Source of the DNA: Psychroserpens ponticola
GTDB lineage: Bacteria > Bacteroidota > Bacteroidia > Flavobacteriales > Flavobacteriaceae
Direction of reading: 5' to 3'
Length of the DNA stretch: 64,000 bases
Assembly: GCF_023556315.2 (NCBI RefSeq)
Contig: NZ_CP116221.1
Location: forward strand, 992,001 to 1,056,000
Within the stretch, counting starts at the first letter, position 1; the number at the start of each line of letters is the position of its first letter. Shown here piece after piece: positions 51,861 through 62,305 of this stretch. The notes beneath the pieces are model-generated. The model did not search any database. It was not told the origin of the DNA and saw only the letters and a program-made list of their open reading frames with translations. A program made the translations under genes and the position numbers.

Positions 51861-52933
51861 TGCTGAAAATATTAGATTGGTACATATTAAAACGCTATTT
51901 GTTCACATTTTTGATGATGTTACTTCTGTTTATTCCTATAGGTATAACAGTTAACCTTGCTGAAAAAATTGGAAAAATATTAGAACAGGAAGTTCCTTTT
52001 CCTGCAGTAGCCCAATATTATTTAGATTTTACAATCTATTTTGCCAATTTATTATTTCCTATTTTTTTGTTTTTATCTGTCATCTGGTTTACTTCTAAGT
52101 TAGCTAATAATACCGAAATTGTCGCTTTTTTAAGTTCTGGTGTGTCTTTTACAAGGTTTTTGAGACCTTATTTAATAGGAGCAACAATTGTATCAGCCTT
52201 TGCATTATTACTAGGATTGTATTTAGCTCCAAAAGCAAGTAAAGGATTTAATACGTTTAAATATAATTACTTGAAAAGTAATAAGGGTCTAGTGAAAACT
52301 CAAAATATTTACAGGCAAATAAATGATAACGACTTTATTTATGTGAGTAATTTTGATCCAAATTCAAAGCGTGGAAATAATTTTACGTTTGAACATTTTG
52401 AAGGTAATGAATTGAAATATAAAATTTCTGCGAATTCAATTACTTATATGGATTCAACGTATCGACTAGTAAATTATTCTAAAAGAATTGTTGGCGAACA
52501 TGATGATATTATTGAAACTACACGACGAAAAGACACCTTATTTTCATTTGATGTAGATGATTTGACACCAGTAGTCTACATTGCAGAAACCCTTCAATAT
52601 GGAGAGCTTAATAGGTTTATTGAAAAAGAAAAGCAAAGAGGTTCATCAAATATTGGTCGTTACGAAGTGGTAAAATATAAGAAATGGAGTTTGCCAGTAT
52701 CTGTATTTATTCTAACAATTATTGCTGTTGCTGTATCTTCTGTTAAAAGAAGAGGTGGAATGGGCGTAAATTTAGCCGTCGGAATTACAATTGCCATGGT
52801 TTATGTCTTCTTTGATAAAGTGTTTGGTGTGATGGCTGAACAATCTGATTTTTCGCCAATTGTAGCCGTTTGGTTTCCTAATTTGGTTTTTGGTATATTA
52901 GCTGGATATCTTCTGTATAATGCCAAACGCTAA
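51860..52933 (+). CDS. LptF/LptG family LPS export permease
   Basis: The protein has 357 residues with six membrane segments, three at each end, flanking a periplasmic jellyroll-like domain (about 110-270). WYILKRYLFTFLMMLLLFIP, NNTEIVAFLSSGVSFTRFLRP and VSSVKRRGGMGVNLAVGI are family-typical. LptF and LptG form the permease of the LPS transporter with LptB. The ATG overlaps the tgt stop by 1 bp; G rather than F is suggested by context only. Confidence 0.9.
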   Translation: MLKILDWYILKRYLFTFLMMLLLFIPIGITVNLAEKIGKILEQEVPFPAVAQYYLDFTIYFANLLFPIFLFLSVIWFTSKLANNTEIVAFLSSGVSFTRFLRPYLIGATIVSAFALLLGLYLAPKASKGFNTFKYNYLKSNKGLVKTQNIYRQINDNDFIYVSNFDPNSKRGNNFTFEHFEGNELKYKISANSITYMDSTYRLVNYSKRIVGEHDDIIETTRRKDTLFSFDVDDLTPVVYIAETLQYGELNRFIEKEKQRGSSNIGRYEVVKYKKWSLPVSVFILTIIAVAVSSVKRRGGMGVNLAVGITIAMVYVFFDKVFGVMAEQSDFSPIVAVWFPNLVFGILAGYLLYNAKR

Positions 52934-53834
52934 AACCAAGAATTATCTTCATCTTCATTTTTTAGTATTTATTGCTGGATTTACAGCTATTTTAGGAGAA
53001 TTAATTTCAATTGGTTCTACCGCTTTAGTATGGTATAGAATGTTAATAGCTGGTGTTTTAATGTTCGCCTATATTAAGATTATTAAATTAAAAATAAGAG
53101 TAGGTACCAAAGCAAAACTTAAGTTTTTTGGAGCTGGAATTATCATTGCTTTACATTGGATTACTTTTTTTGAAGCTATTAATCAATCCAATGTGTCTAT
53201 TACATTAGCCATGTTTTCTACAGGAGCTTTCTTTGCATCTTTTATAGAGCCATTAATTTACAAGCGTAGGATCATTTGGTATGAAATTATATTTGGAATT
53301 ATTGTTATTATTGGTGTATTTCTTATTACCCAAAGTGAAATTAAATATTTAAACGGAATTTTATTAGGCATATCTTCAGCATTGTTTTCAACTTTATTTG
53401 CGGTAATTAATGGTCGTTTTATTGAAGTGCATCAAGCGACTGTAATTTCGTTTTATGAATTTATAAGTGGTGTTGTATTCCTTACTCTTTTTATCCTTGT
53501 TTTTCATGATGGATTTAGTGTAGATTATTTTAATCTGAGTACCAAAGATTGGATTTACTTAATTATACTTGCCTCAGTATGTACTGCTTACGCATTTATC
53601 GGTTCAGTTGATGTCATGCGCCTAATCAGTCCTTATACTGTGATTTTGACCTATAATTTAGAGCCTATTTATGGCATTGCTTTGGCTTTATTATTGTTTC
53701 CTGAAACAGAAATAATGAGTACTCAATTTTATTATGGAGCCATTTTAATTCTAATTACTGTACTTATGGATGCCGTTATGAAGAACTTTAAACGTAAAAA
53801 AAAGGAGTCTTCTATATCAGATAAAACCACATAA
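52920..53834 (+). CDS. DMT/EamA family transporter
   Basis: The protein has 304 residues and ten membrane segments in two EamA repeats (AGFTAILGELISIGSTALVW, then NGILLGISSALFSTLFAVIN). ALVWYRMLIAGVLMF is the first repeat signature. The start overlaps the LptG gene by 14 bp. It is a drug/metabolite-superfamily exporter of unknown substrate. Confidence 0.9.
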   Translation: MPNAKTKNYLHLHFLVFIAGFTAILGELISIGSTALVWYRMLIAGVLMFAYIKIIKLKIRVGTKAKLKFFGAGIIIALHWITFFEAINQSNVSITLAMFSTGAFFASFIEPLIYKRRIIWYEIIFGIIVIIGVFLITQSEIKYLNGILLGISSALFSTLFAVINGRFIEVHQATVISFYEFISGVVFLTLFILVFHDGFSVDYFNLSTKDWIYLIILASVCTAYAFIGSVDVMRLISPYTVILTYNLEPIYGIALALLLFPETEIMSTQFYYGAILILITVLMDAVMKNFKRKKKESSISDKTT

Positions 53835-53960
53835 AATTTGTCTTCCTATGTTGATATTCGCTATTTTTGTTAAACCTCAAAATCGAACTTACCTTTCGCG
53901 TGTCTACAATCTAAAAAATATGTAGTTTTGTACGCTAACTAAAACTAAACAATTGTTTAA

Positions 53961-54914
53961 ATGGAATACTTAGAATTTGAACTTCCTATAAAAGAATTGC
54001 AGGACCAACTTTCAAAATGTCAAATCATCGGTGAAGAGAGCGATGTTGATGTTACGGAGACTTGCAAGAAAATTGAAAAAAAATTAGTTGAAACTAAAAA
54101 GGAGATATACAAAAACCTAACTGCATGGCAACGTGTTCAGTTATCTCGTCATCCAAATAGACCCTATACTTTAGACCATATTAATGCACTTTGTGGCGAT
54201 TCTTTTTTAGAACTTCATGGAGATAGAAACGTTAAGGATGACAAAGCAATGATTGGTGGTTTAGGTAAAATTGGCGATCAAAGTTATATGTTCATTGGAC
54301 AACAAAAAGGGTATAATACTAAAACAAGGCAATTTAGAAATTTTGGAATGTCTAATCCTGAAGGCTATCGTAAAGCTTTACGATTGATGAAGTCTGCCGA
54401 AAAATTTGGGATCCCTGTAGTTACTTTAATAGATACTCCTGGTGCTTATCCTGGTTTTGAAGCTGAAGAACGCGGACAAGGAGAAGCGATCGCTAGAAAT
54501 ATTTTAGAAATGACTCGCCTTAAAGTACCAATCATAACCATTATTATTGGTGAAGGTGCTTCTGGTGGAGCATTAGGAATTGGAGTAGGAGACAAGGTTA
54601 TGATGTTAGAGAATACTTGGTATTCTGTAATTTCTCCAGAATCTTGTTCATCTATATTATGGCGTAGTTGGGAATATAAAGAACAAGCAGCTGAGGCTCT
54701 AAAGTTAACAGCTCCTGATATGAAAAAATTGAAGCTCGTTGATGCCATTATAAAAGAACCTTTAGGAGGTGCTCATACAGATCGTGAAAAAACATTTTTA
54801 GCAGTTAGAGATGCAATTATCAAGACGCATGAAGATCTTAAAAACTTATCACCAAAAGAATTGGTAAAACAGCGTATGGATAAATATGCTGATATGGGAG
54901 TTTTTAAAGGTTAA
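53961..54914 (+). CDS. accA: Acetyl-CoA carboxylase carboxyltransferase subunit alpha
   Basis: The protein has 317 residues, full length for the family. [33 protein letters not shown] and [15 protein letters not shown] are the conserved core. With AccD it transfers carboxyl from biotin to acetyl-CoA at the start of fatty acid synthesis. A -7-like TAGTTTTG lies at 53923-53930. A terminator follows. Confidence 0.97.
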   Translation: MEYLEFELPIKELQDQLSKCQIIGEESDVDVTETCKKIEKKLVETKKEIYKNLTAWQRVQLSRHPNRPYTLDHINALCGDSFLELHGDRNVKDDKAMIGGLGKIGDQSYMFIGQQKGYNTKTRQFRNFGMSNPEGYRKALRLMKSAEKFGIPVVTLIDTPGAYPGFEAEERGQGEAIARNILEMTRLKVPIITIIIGEGASGGALGIGVGDKVMMLENTWYSVISPESCSSILWRSWEYKEQAAEALKLTAPDMKKLKLVDAIIKEPLGGAHTDREKTFLAVRDAIIKTHEDLKNLSPKELVKQRMDKYADMGVFKG

Positions 54915-54940
54915 ACCTTATCTCATATAGGATTGAAAAA

Positions 54941-54968
54941 ACTGAAACTTTAGGTTTCGGTTTTTTTT
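54941..54968 (+). terminator. Rho-independent terminator of accA
   Basis: ACTGAAAC (54941-54948), loop TTTAG, GTTTCGGT (54954-54961, one G-T pair) and a run of T follow the stop by 26 bp. Confidence 0.8.
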
Positions 54969-55080
54969 ATCACTATTAACAATATAATCTAGTTATTAAC
55001 AGTTAAATTGTTGATGACCTGTTAAGATTGAAAATTTTGTAATTTCAGTTTTAGGTCACAATTGTTTTACATTCGCAGTT

Positions 55081-56619
55081 ATGAAGCAACCCAATCAAAT
55101 ACAAGGCTATAAAGTCGATAAAAGCACAATTATAAATTTAGAAAAAGGAAAAATACCTCCACAAGCAATTGATTTAGAGGAGGTTGTGCTTGGGGCAATG
55201 ATGATTGATAAAAAAGGTGTCGATGAGGTTATTGATATTCTTAGCGCTGATGCTTTTTATAAAGAAGCTCATAAACATATCTTTGAATCAATTTTCAAAT
55301 TATTTGAAAACAGTGAACCTATTGATTTATTAACCGTTTCTAGTCAGCTTAAAAAAGATGCCAAATTAGATTTGATTGGTGGCGATTTTTACCTGATTTC
55401 TTTAACGCAACGCGTATCTTCTTCAGCGCATATTGAATTTCATGCTCGTATCATTTTACAAAAATTTATTCAGCGTAGTTTGATTAAAATTTCAAACGAA
55501 ATTATTGAAGAAGCCTATGATGAAACCAAAGATGTTTTCGATTTATTAGATACGGCTGAAGCAAAACTTTATGAAGTTACTCAAGGTAACGTCAAGAAAT
55601 CTACTGAAACTGCTCAAAGCTTGGTGATTCAAGCAAAAAAGAAAATTGAAGAGATTTCAAACAAAGAAGGAATGAGTGGTATTCCTACAGGATTTACCAA
55701 ATTAGATAGATTAACATCTGGATGGCAACCTAGTGATTTAATTATTATTGCTGCACGTCCTGGTATGGGTAAAACTGCGTTAACATTAACAATGGCTAGA
55801 AATATTGCTGTTGATAGTAATATTCCTGTAGCATTTTTCTCTTTAGAAATGTCTTCTGTACAGTTAATTACGCGTTTAATCTCTTCTGAAACTAATTTGT
55901 CTTCAGAGAAATTAAGAACTGGTAAATTAGAAAAGCACGAATGGGAACAATTAAATGTTAAAGTAAAAACCTTAGAAAAAGCGCCTTTGTTTATCGATGA
56001 TACTCCATCGTTGTCTATTTTCGATTTACGTGCTAAGGCTCGACGTTTAGCATCACAATATGGTATAAAAATGATTATGATTGATTACCTGCAATTAATG
56101 ACAGCAGGTGGAAGTCAAAAAGGAGGGAATCGTGAGCAAGAGATATCAACCATATCACGAAACCTAAAAGCTCTAGCAAAAGAATTAGCCATTCCTGTAA
56201 TTGCCTTATCTCAATTATCTCGTGCAGTAGAAACTCGTGGAGGAAGTAAACGACCTTTATTATCAGATTTACGTGAGTCTGGAGCCATTGAGCAGGATGC
56301 AGATATTGTAAGCTTCATTTACAGACCCGAATACTATAAAATTGATGAATGGGATGATGATGATCGTTCACCTACCGAAGGTCAAGGAGAATTTATAGTT
56401 GCAAAACATAGAAATGGTGGTTTAGAAAATATCAGATTGAAATTTATTGGCCATTTAGGTAAGTTTGATAATCTTGATGATTTTGATACACCTTTTGGTG
56501 AATTTCATTCTAAAATGAATGCAGCTGCAAATGATGATACGTTCAAACCCGAAAATTTCCCATCACCTTCAGATGCATTTGGTGCTCCAGAAGAAGATGA
56601 TAACGATATACCTTTTTAA
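55081..56619 (+). CDS. dnaB: Replicative DNA helicase DnaB
   Basis: The protein has 512 residues. The N-terminal collar domain begins PPQAIDLEEVVLGAMMI, Walker A is AARPGMGKTALTLTMARN, MIMIDYLQLM is Walker B and ALSQLSRAVETRGGSKRP the DnaB-type loop with arginine finger region. It unwinds DNA ahead of the replication fork as a hexamer. A cytoplasmic single-gene unit. Confidence 0.98.
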   Translation: MKQPNQIQGYKVDKSTIINLEKGKIPPQAIDLEEVVLGAMMIDKKGVDEVIDILSADAFYKEAHKHIFESIFKLFENSEPIDLLTVSSQLKKDAKLDLIGGDFYLISLTQRVSSSAHIEFHARIILQKFIQRSLIKISNEIIEEAYDETKDVFDLLDTAEAKLYEVTQGNVKKSTETAQSLVIQAKKKIEEISNKEGMSGIPTGFTKLDRLTSGWQPSDLIIIAARPGMGKTALTLTMARNIAVDSNIPVAFFSLEMSSVQLITRLISSETNLSSEKLRTGKLEKHEWEQLNVKVKTLEKAPLFIDDTPSLSIFDLRAKARRLASQYGIKMIMIDYLQLMTAGGSQKGGNREQEISTISRNLKALAKELAIPVIALSQLSRAVETRGGSKRPLLSDLRESGAIEQDADIVSFIYRPEYYKIDEWDDDDRSPTEGQGEFIVAKHRNGGLENIRLKFIGHLGKFDNLDDFDTPFGEFHSKMNAAANDDTFKPENFPSPSDAFGAPEEDDNDIPF

Positions 56620-56690
56620 GATTATTATAGAAAAAGAACAACACAAAATAGCTTAAATTTGCTATTCAGCTAAAAAAGAGAAATTGACTC

Positions 56691-57734
56691 ATGTTAGATC
56701 AAAGACGAACAACTAATACACTCTTATTATTTATAGTAATTCCTTTAGTATTTTATTTGCTAAAGTTGTTGTCGTTTATATTTATCCCGTTATTCTCCTC
56801 CATGTTCATCGCCTTATTGTTTTTACCTTTAATGAGAGGATTAGGAAGAAGAAATGTACCAAGATTAGCAAGTATTATTATTGTGATTACACTTATTGCA
56901 ATTGGTGTTTTTATTGGTGTTGAATTAGTTCAACTCTCAAGCAGACAGATCTTAACAAATAATACAGGTTTTTTTGGTAAAGCTGAAATTAAAATCAATG
57001 ATTTAATGTTGTATTTACAAGATAAATTTGGAATTGTATACGATACTGAAGGCAGTTTATTATCTCAATTTTTTCAAAAAGAAAATATAGGATCTACTTT
57101 CGATTTTATCAGAAAATTTTTCACCAACATAATGATGATTATCTTTTTTACCATTTTATGGTTGTCAGAATCTATCAATATGCATAAAGTCATGAATAAC
57201 ACTATTTTAAAACGAAAGCATACGTCAATAAAAGCGTTTATGAAAATTGAAAAAGACTTAATTACTTTTATTAAAGTTAAGTTTTTAGTGAGCTTATTAA
57301 CTGGGATATTTACAGGTTTGGCTTGTGTGTTTTTTGATGTGAGTTTTCCGATTTTTTGGGGACTTTTCGCATTCTTAATTAATTTTGTTCAAATGGTTGG
57401 CTCGTTTATTTCTGTAATACTCTTATCAATATTTGCGTTTGTTGAACTTGATCCAACAAGTACTTTGTTCTTCTTTATTTTATCTATTTCTGGAGTTCAG
57501 GTTGTATTTGGAGCTATTTTAGAACCTATATTTATGGGGAAATCCTTTTCAATAAATGTGATAACTGTTCTAATTATGTTAATGCTTTGGGGATTTATTT
57601 GGGGAATTCCAGGTTTAATTATGTCTATTCCAATTACTGTATTTATTAAAATTATTTTAGAACAATTCCCTGGAACTAAAGTTATAGCGTCCATATTATC
57701 TGGACCAGAACGTTCGATAACTCCAAGGAAATAA
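56691..57734 (+). CDS. AI-2E family transporter
   Basis: The protein has 347 residues with about eight membrane segments. PLVFYLLKLLSFIFIPLFSS at the start and GIFTGLACVFFDVSFPIFWG, then LEPIFMGKSFSINV and WGIPGLIMSIPITV near the end, are typical of the AI-2E/PerM family. Substrates in this family are mostly unproven (AI-2, Na+/H+ or others). Confidence 0.92.
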   Translation: MLDQRRTTNTLLLFIVIPLVFYLLKLLSFIFIPLFSSMFIALLFLPLMRGLGRRNVPRLASIIIVITLIAIGVFIGVELVQLSSRQILTNNTGFFGKAEIKINDLMLYLQDKFGIVYDTEGSLLSQFFQKENIGSTFDFIRKFFTNIMMIIFFTILWLSESINMHKVMNNTILKRKHTSIKAFMKIEKDLITFIKVKFLVSLLTGIFTGLACVFFDVSFPIFWGLFAFLINFVQMVGSFISVILLSIFAFVELDPTSTLFFFILSISGVQVVFGAILEPIFMGKSFSINVITVLIMLMLWGFIWGIPGLIMSIPITVFIKIILEQFPGTKVIASILSGPERSITPRK

Positions 57735-57861
57735 TAAGTGATTTTATAAAGCGTTATCAAATTCCTTATATTGTTATGCCATTTTACTCACTGCTGTAGT
57801 AAAACCCTAAAACTATATTAAAGCATTTAGTTTGGTACTAATTTTTGAGTATCTTTCGATT

Positions 57862-59121
57862 ATGAAGAAGACATTTGCCCTTATCGTATTTTTATGTTTA
57901 GCCTTCAATAGCTATGCATCCTATATTCTAATTCCTATGGATGTAGAAAGTCAGCAAAATCATTTAAAAGCTTATGGTGTTACCTATTGGACGCTCGAAA
58001 AACAGACCAAAGTAAAATGGTTGTTAAACTATAAAGGTGGTTCTTTTTTATTACCTGATGCTGAAGAAATTCGTCGTGAATGCACTATTAGAGGCGTAAG
58101 TTTTGAAGTTGTTTCTAGTTCTAAAGCTGAAGAAATTCTTGATTTTATTGCAAGTCCATCACAAAATATGGAAGCAGTCGTTTTAGAAAAAGCACCTAAA
58201 ATTGCTGTCTATTCACCTAGCGGATTACAACCTTGGGATGATGCTGTAACGATGGTATTGACCTATGCTGAAATCCCATATGAAACGATTTATGATGAAG
58301 ATGTATTGAATGATGGTTTGTTATTATATGATTGGTTGCACTTACACCATGAAGATTTTACAGGACAATATGGTAAGTTTTATAGAGCCTATAAATCGGC
58401 CTCTTGGTATATAAATGAAAAGAAAGAAGCTGAAGCATTAGCTTTAAAATTAGGTTACGATAAGGTATCTCAAGAAAAATTAGCTGTGGCTAAAAAAATT
58501 CGTGATTACGTTATTGGTGGAGGTTTTATGTTTGCGATGTGTAGTGCCACAGATAGTTTTGATATAGCACTTTCTGCAGAAGGAGTTGATATATGTGAGC
58601 CTATGTTTGATGGCGATGGAAGTGATCCTAACTATCAAGGCAAAATAGATTATAATAGAACATTTGCATTTAAAGATTATTTGTTGGAACGCAATCCAAA
58701 CGTCTATGAATTTTCTTCAATAGATATGACTTCAAAACGTAGTATTCCTCCAACAACAGATTATTTTTCTTTAATGGAATTCTCAGCGAAATGGGATCCA
58801 ATTCCGTCGATGCTTTGTCAAAATCATACAGCTTTGGTTAAAGGGTTTATGGGACAAACAACCTCTTTTACTCGCGATGAAATTAAGTCGAATGTATTAG
58901 TCATGGGAGAGAACAAAACTAATGGTGAAGCAAAATATATTCATGGTATAAAAGGAAAAGGGTTCTTCACGTTTTATGGAGGTCATGATCCTGAAGATTA
59001 CACGCACAAAGTTGGTGATCCAAAAACAGAATTAGATTTACATCCAACGTCTCCTGGATATCGCTTAATTTTAAATAATGTTTTGTTTCCAGCAGCTAAA
59101 AAGAAGAAACAGAAGACTTAA
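57862..59121 (+). CDS. Secreted GATase-like protein (often labelled asparagine synthetase B)
   Basis: I chose the ATG at 57862 (MKKTFALIVFLCLAFNSYAS), a clean signal peptide. The 419-residue mature protein is conserved in type but not a true AsnB: it lacks the N-terminal Cys and the synthetase ATP loop. GGGFMFAMCSATDSF resembles a class I glutamine-amidotransferase nucleophile elbow, and FFTFYGGHDPEDY gives a His in the expected place. The protein should act in the periplasm. Its substrate is unknown. It stands alone, between AI-2E and a convergent pair. Confidence 0.75.
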   Translation: MKKTFALIVFLCLAFNSYASYILIPMDVESQQNHLKAYGVTYWTLEKQTKVKWLLNYKGGSFLLPDAEEIRRECTIRGVSFEVVSSSKAEEILDFIASPSQNMEAVVLEKAPKIAVYSPSGLQPWDDAVTMVLTYAEIPYETIYDEDVLNDGLLLYDWLHLHHEDFTGQYGKFYRAYKSASWYINEKKEAEALALKLGYDKVSQEKLAVAKKIRDYVIGGGFMFAMCSATDSFDIALSAEGVDICEPMFDGDGSDPNYQGKIDYNRTFAFKDYLLERNPNVYEFSSIDMTSKRSIPPTTDYFSLMEFSAKWDPIPSMLCQNHTALVKGFMGQTTSFTRDEIKSNVLVMGENKTNGEAKYIHGIKGKGFFTFYGGHDPEDYTHKVGDPKTELDLHPTSPGYRLILNNVLFPAAKKKKQKT

Positions 59122-59505
59122 TCAAAAAGCGTTTTTATATACATTATTCATCGCTTTAGATCGCATTTCTTCATAAATCTTAAATTGAACTTGAGTTAAA
59201 ATTTGTTTTAATACTGCTTCTTTTTTATTTAAAAGATCTTTCATTTTAAAATATTTAGATATTTTACTTTTATTTGAAGAGATGATTTCTTTCTCTACTT
59301 CGTTAGCATATACCAAGTTTAAACTGTCAATAACTGGAATTTGAATATCAGTAAGATTCAGTTTTTGAGACATTTCCTTGGTCTGTAAAGTAGCTCTTTT
59401 TAAGGGTGTATTTAGACTGTCAGGAATTTGTTGGCTATAAACCAATGTCGTTAATACTAAGCTAAGCAGCAATAGATTTCTTTTTATTTTTACTTGTAAT
59501 GGCAT
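59122..59505 (-). CDS. Small periplasmic helical protein, Spy/CpxP-like
   Basis: The protein has 127 residues. A signal peptide (RNLLLLSLVLTTLVYSQ) precedes a helical charged domain with a LTxxQ-like pair: LNLTDIQIPVIDSL and ILTQVQFKIYEEM. This resembles Spy/CpxP periplasmic chaperones, but similarity is only motif-level. Its start overlaps the end of the hydroxylase gene by 44 bp; translation could be coupled. Confidence 0.65.
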   Translation of the reverse strand: MPLQVKIKRNLLLLSLVLTTLVYSQQIPDSLNTPLKRATLQTKEMSQKLNLTDIQIPVIDSLNLVYANEVEKEIISSNKSKISKYFKMKDLLNKKEAVLKQILTQVQFKIYEEMRSKAMNNVYKNAF

Positions 59506-60259
59506 AGAATTTTTTTTGATACTGTTTGTGATTAGTCTTCATTAATGTATCCCAGAAATTAAAATATAATCCATAGTTTGCATTTCCTTTTTGATGATGC
59601 ATATTATGATGCGTAGAGGTGTTAATCCATTTTAAAACAGGATGGTTTATAAACCAAGGCGGTAAAAATTCATATCCTAAATGTCCCATAATATTAAAAG
59701 CAAGTGAGATATTAAAAAAGATAAAAATTGCTAGAGGATGCACAGGTAAAACTAATATGATAATAGGAATGATTGCAGCTTCAATAATCGCTTCAGTTAT
59801 ATCAAAAGAAAATGCTGTAAATGGTGTCGGGTTTCTTGATTGGTGATGAATTTTATGAACTATTCCAAACAGTTTTGGATGATGTACAAGTCGATGCATC
59901 CAGTAAAAGTAAGTGTCATGAATGAGAAGCATAATCAGAATGGAAAAAATAAAATATTCCAATCCGTAGAGACTAAAGTCAGTATAAATTTTTGTAAAAC
60001 CATTAATTTTTAAAGCATATATGAATAATCCAATGCCTCCAAAAACAATAGCAGTAAAAAAGCTATGTTTTATTTCATTTTTAATTTTAATAGCTTTTGG
60101 ATAATTTTTTTGAATGCGTTTATGCTTAAGTGCTTTTTTTTTGAATAGGTAAAATACACTATACGTAATTCCCGAAAAAAACAGATATCTAATAAAAACA
60201 ATGCTAATGGCAATTACAAAAGCTTTAATCATTCCGAAATTTGAGATTAAATAGTCCAT
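59462..60259 (-). CDS. Sterol desaturase / fatty acid hydroxylase family protein
   Basis: I chose the ATG at 60257-60259 (MDYLISNFGMIKAFVIAIS). The protein has 265 residues, four to five membrane segments and the di-iron His clusters HDTYFYWMHRLVHH, HKIHHQSRNP and HHNMHHQ. Members hydroxylate or desaturate lipids, sterols or carotenoids with O2. The substrate is not clear; ornithine lipids or sulfonolipids are candidates in Bacteroidota. Confidence 0.88.
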   Translation of the reverse strand: MDYLISNFGMIKAFVIAISIVFIRYLFFSGITYSVFYLFKKKALKHKRIQKNYPKAIKIKNEIKHSFFTAIVFGGIGLFIYALKINGFTKIYTDFSLYGLEYFIFSILIMLLIHDTYFYWMHRLVHHPKLFGIVHKIHHQSRNPTPFTAFSFDITEAIIEAAIIPIIILVLPVHPLAIFIFFNISLAFNIMGHLGYEFLPPWFINHPVLKWINTSTHHNMHHQKGNANYGLYFNFWDTLMKTNHKQYQKKFYAITSKNKKKSIAA

Positions 60260-60359
60260 AATATAGTTTATTGTTAAATTATTAGGATGAAGATTGAGCC
60301 AATCAGAGCAAAGCACTCGGCACATTATTTTGCTTTGCCCATCATGGCTGCAAATCAAT

Positions 60360-61088
60360 CTACCCTAAATTAATTACATATGTGTTTTCGTTTATGATTA
60401 ACGTTGCTGTTTCATCATCATTGAAAACTAGGCTGCCTTCAAACGAAAAACTTTTATTCTTACTTGAGCCAGATAAAGTTAGTGTTGCTGTTCCTGAAGT
60501 AATACTGCTACTGCTTTTATCTATTATAATATCAGTTAAATCAACTGTTAAATTACTAATCACACTTCTGGTATTTACAATGGTTAATTCTTGCATGCCA
60601 TTTCTTTCATAATCTCCATTTAAAACCATTGAATTTGCAGTTGGCTGTAAACCTGTGATTTCAAAGTAAGATGTAGAATTGTCATTTGAAATAATTCGTT
60701 GTGAACTATAATTTCCATCCGTAGAAGAAGAAAATTCGACAGATTGAGAAATCCCGATGTTGTTACATGTCATTTCATAACTCCAATCTACAGTATATGA
60801 AGCTTGAACAACACTTTCATCATAATTAATAACAAATGTATCGTTGTAGATGACACTGCAATCTTCATTGATGGTAATGTCTGTTGTAAGACTTTCTGCA
60901 AATGTTTTGGTATTATCATTTAATCCACCAGTACTTTTTTTAAGTGATGATTCAATGAGTTCTACGGCTTCTTCTTCACTAAGCTCAGAAGTTTTTGTTG
61001 TATTATCATCATTCGTACTACATGAAGAAGTGACGATAATTAGATTAAATACAATAAGGCTGATTAAGAATAATTTTGAAATTTTCAT
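60360..61088 (-). CDS. Lipoprotein of unknown function
   Basis: I chose the ATG at 61086-61088 (MKISKLFLISLIVFN...SSC), giving a lipoprotein signal. The 242-residue product is Ser/Thr-rich with beta-strand-like segments (SVEFSSSTDGNYSSQRII) and resembles many Bacteroidota periplasmic lipoproteins without a known domain. It is not recognised. It lies 100 bp upstream of the hydroxylase gene on the same strand. Confidence 0.8.
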   Translation of the reverse strand: MKISKLFLISLIVFNLIIVTSSCSTNDDNTTKTSELSEEEAVELIESSLKKSTGGLNDNTKTFAESLTTDITINEDCSVIYNDTFVINYDESVVQASYTVDWSYEMTCNNIGISQSVEFSSSTDGNYSSQRIISNDNSTSYFEITGLQPTANSMVLNGDYERNGMQELTIVNTRSVISNLTVDLTDIIIDKSSSSITSGTATLTLSGSSKNKSFSFEGSLVFNDDETATLIINENTYVINLG

Positions 61089-61287
61089 AATATTAATGTG
61101 TTTTGGTTTATAATTATGAAGCAAATATTCTTGATTTTTAAATTTTGAGAAAAAGAGTTCAACCAAAGGCTTAAAAAAATCATCAAGTAGCGCAATTAGT
61201 ACTTTTTTACAGTTTGTTGAAGAAAATAAACCGTTGGTTTAAAAACCATTGTGTCAATAGACATTTAGATTACATTTGATACCAGAT

Positions 61288-62304
61288 ATGAGACATAAAA
61301 CACTAATATATAGTATGCATTTTTGCTTTTGGATTGGCTATTTGGCAATTCAAACATGGGTGTTTTCTTATTTTCTAGATTTCGCTACAAGTTTGCTAAG
61401 AGGTTGTATTAATGGTATTCCATTGATGCTTTTGGCATATACTAACATATGGGCAGTAAACACATTCTTTGAAAAGAAGAAGTATGTTTTATACACTATT
61501 GCAGTAGTATTTATAATGACACTAATTTCATTAATTAGGCTCTATGTTAATGTTGTGTTTTCTAGTTTTAATACTGATTTTGGGTTTTTAGAACAAGAAG
61601 AATCTCTTCTAATTGGCATAATCCTCAGTAATATTTTGTTTTTAATGTTTAGTGCATTCTATCAAATTTTGGTCAATAGATTTGTAAAAACAAGATTGCA
61701 AGCCAATGAGCTACAAGCACATCAAGAAGCACAATTACAGTATTTGAGGTCACAAATGAATCCGCATTTTTTATTTAATACGTTGAATAATATTTATGCC
61801 TTGGCGACTATTAAATCTGAAAAAACAGCTCCCATGGTATTGAAATTATCACATTTATTACGTTATATGGTTTATCAAGAAGATCAAACACTAGTATTAC
61901 TTAATAATGAATTGACATTGATTCAAGATTACATCGATTTATATAAACTAAAATCTGAAGGTAATTTAAATGTCTCTTTGTATATTCAAGGAAACATAGA
62001 TCATCAGATGATTGAACCAATGATCTTAATTCCAATTATTGAAAATAGTTTTAAGCATAGTGATCTTGAGACCAATGCAAATGCATTTATAAAAATTGAT
62101 ATAAAAGTTGAGGATACTAGTTTTATATTTAAAGTTGCAAATACCAAAAATGATACATTAAAACAGAAAGATGACATTGGAGGTGTTGGTTTAAGTAATA
62201 TTAAGAAACGTTTAAATATCTTAAATCCAGAACATTCCTTTATATTAAATGACACTGAAAAAATGTTTGTTGTAAATTTAAAACTGAAATTAACTCAACA
62301 ATAA
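61288..62304 (+). CDS. LytS-type sensor histidine kinase
   Basis: I chose the ATG at 61288 (MRHKTLIYSMHFCFWIGYL). The protein has 338 residues, four membrane segments in the first ~140, a coiled coil (NELQAHQEAQLQYLRSQ) and a His_kinase domain with phosphoacceptor His in MNPHFLFNTLNNIYALA. The ATP-binding part has LIPIIENSFKHSD (N-box) and GGVGLSNIKKRL (G-box). The LytTR regulator starts 1 bp after its stop, so they form a pair. The signal is unknown. Confidence 0.93.
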   Translation: MRHKTLIYSMHFCFWIGYLAIQTWVFSYFLDFATSLLRGCINGIPLMLLAYTNIWAVNTFFEKKKYVLYTIAVVFIMTLISLIRLYVNVVFSSFNTDFGFLEQEESLLIGIILSNILFLMFSAFYQILVNRFVKTRLQANELQAHQEAQLQYLRSQMNPHFLFNTLNNIYALATIKSEKTAPMVLKLSHLLRYMVYQEDQTLVLLNNELTLIQDYIDLYKLKSEGNLNVSLYIQGNIDHQMIEPMILIPIIENSFKHSDLETNANAFIKIDIKVEDTSFIFKVANTKNDTLKQKDDIGGVGLSNIKKRLNILNPEHSFILNDTEKMFVVNLKLKLTQQ

Positions 62305-62305
62305 T

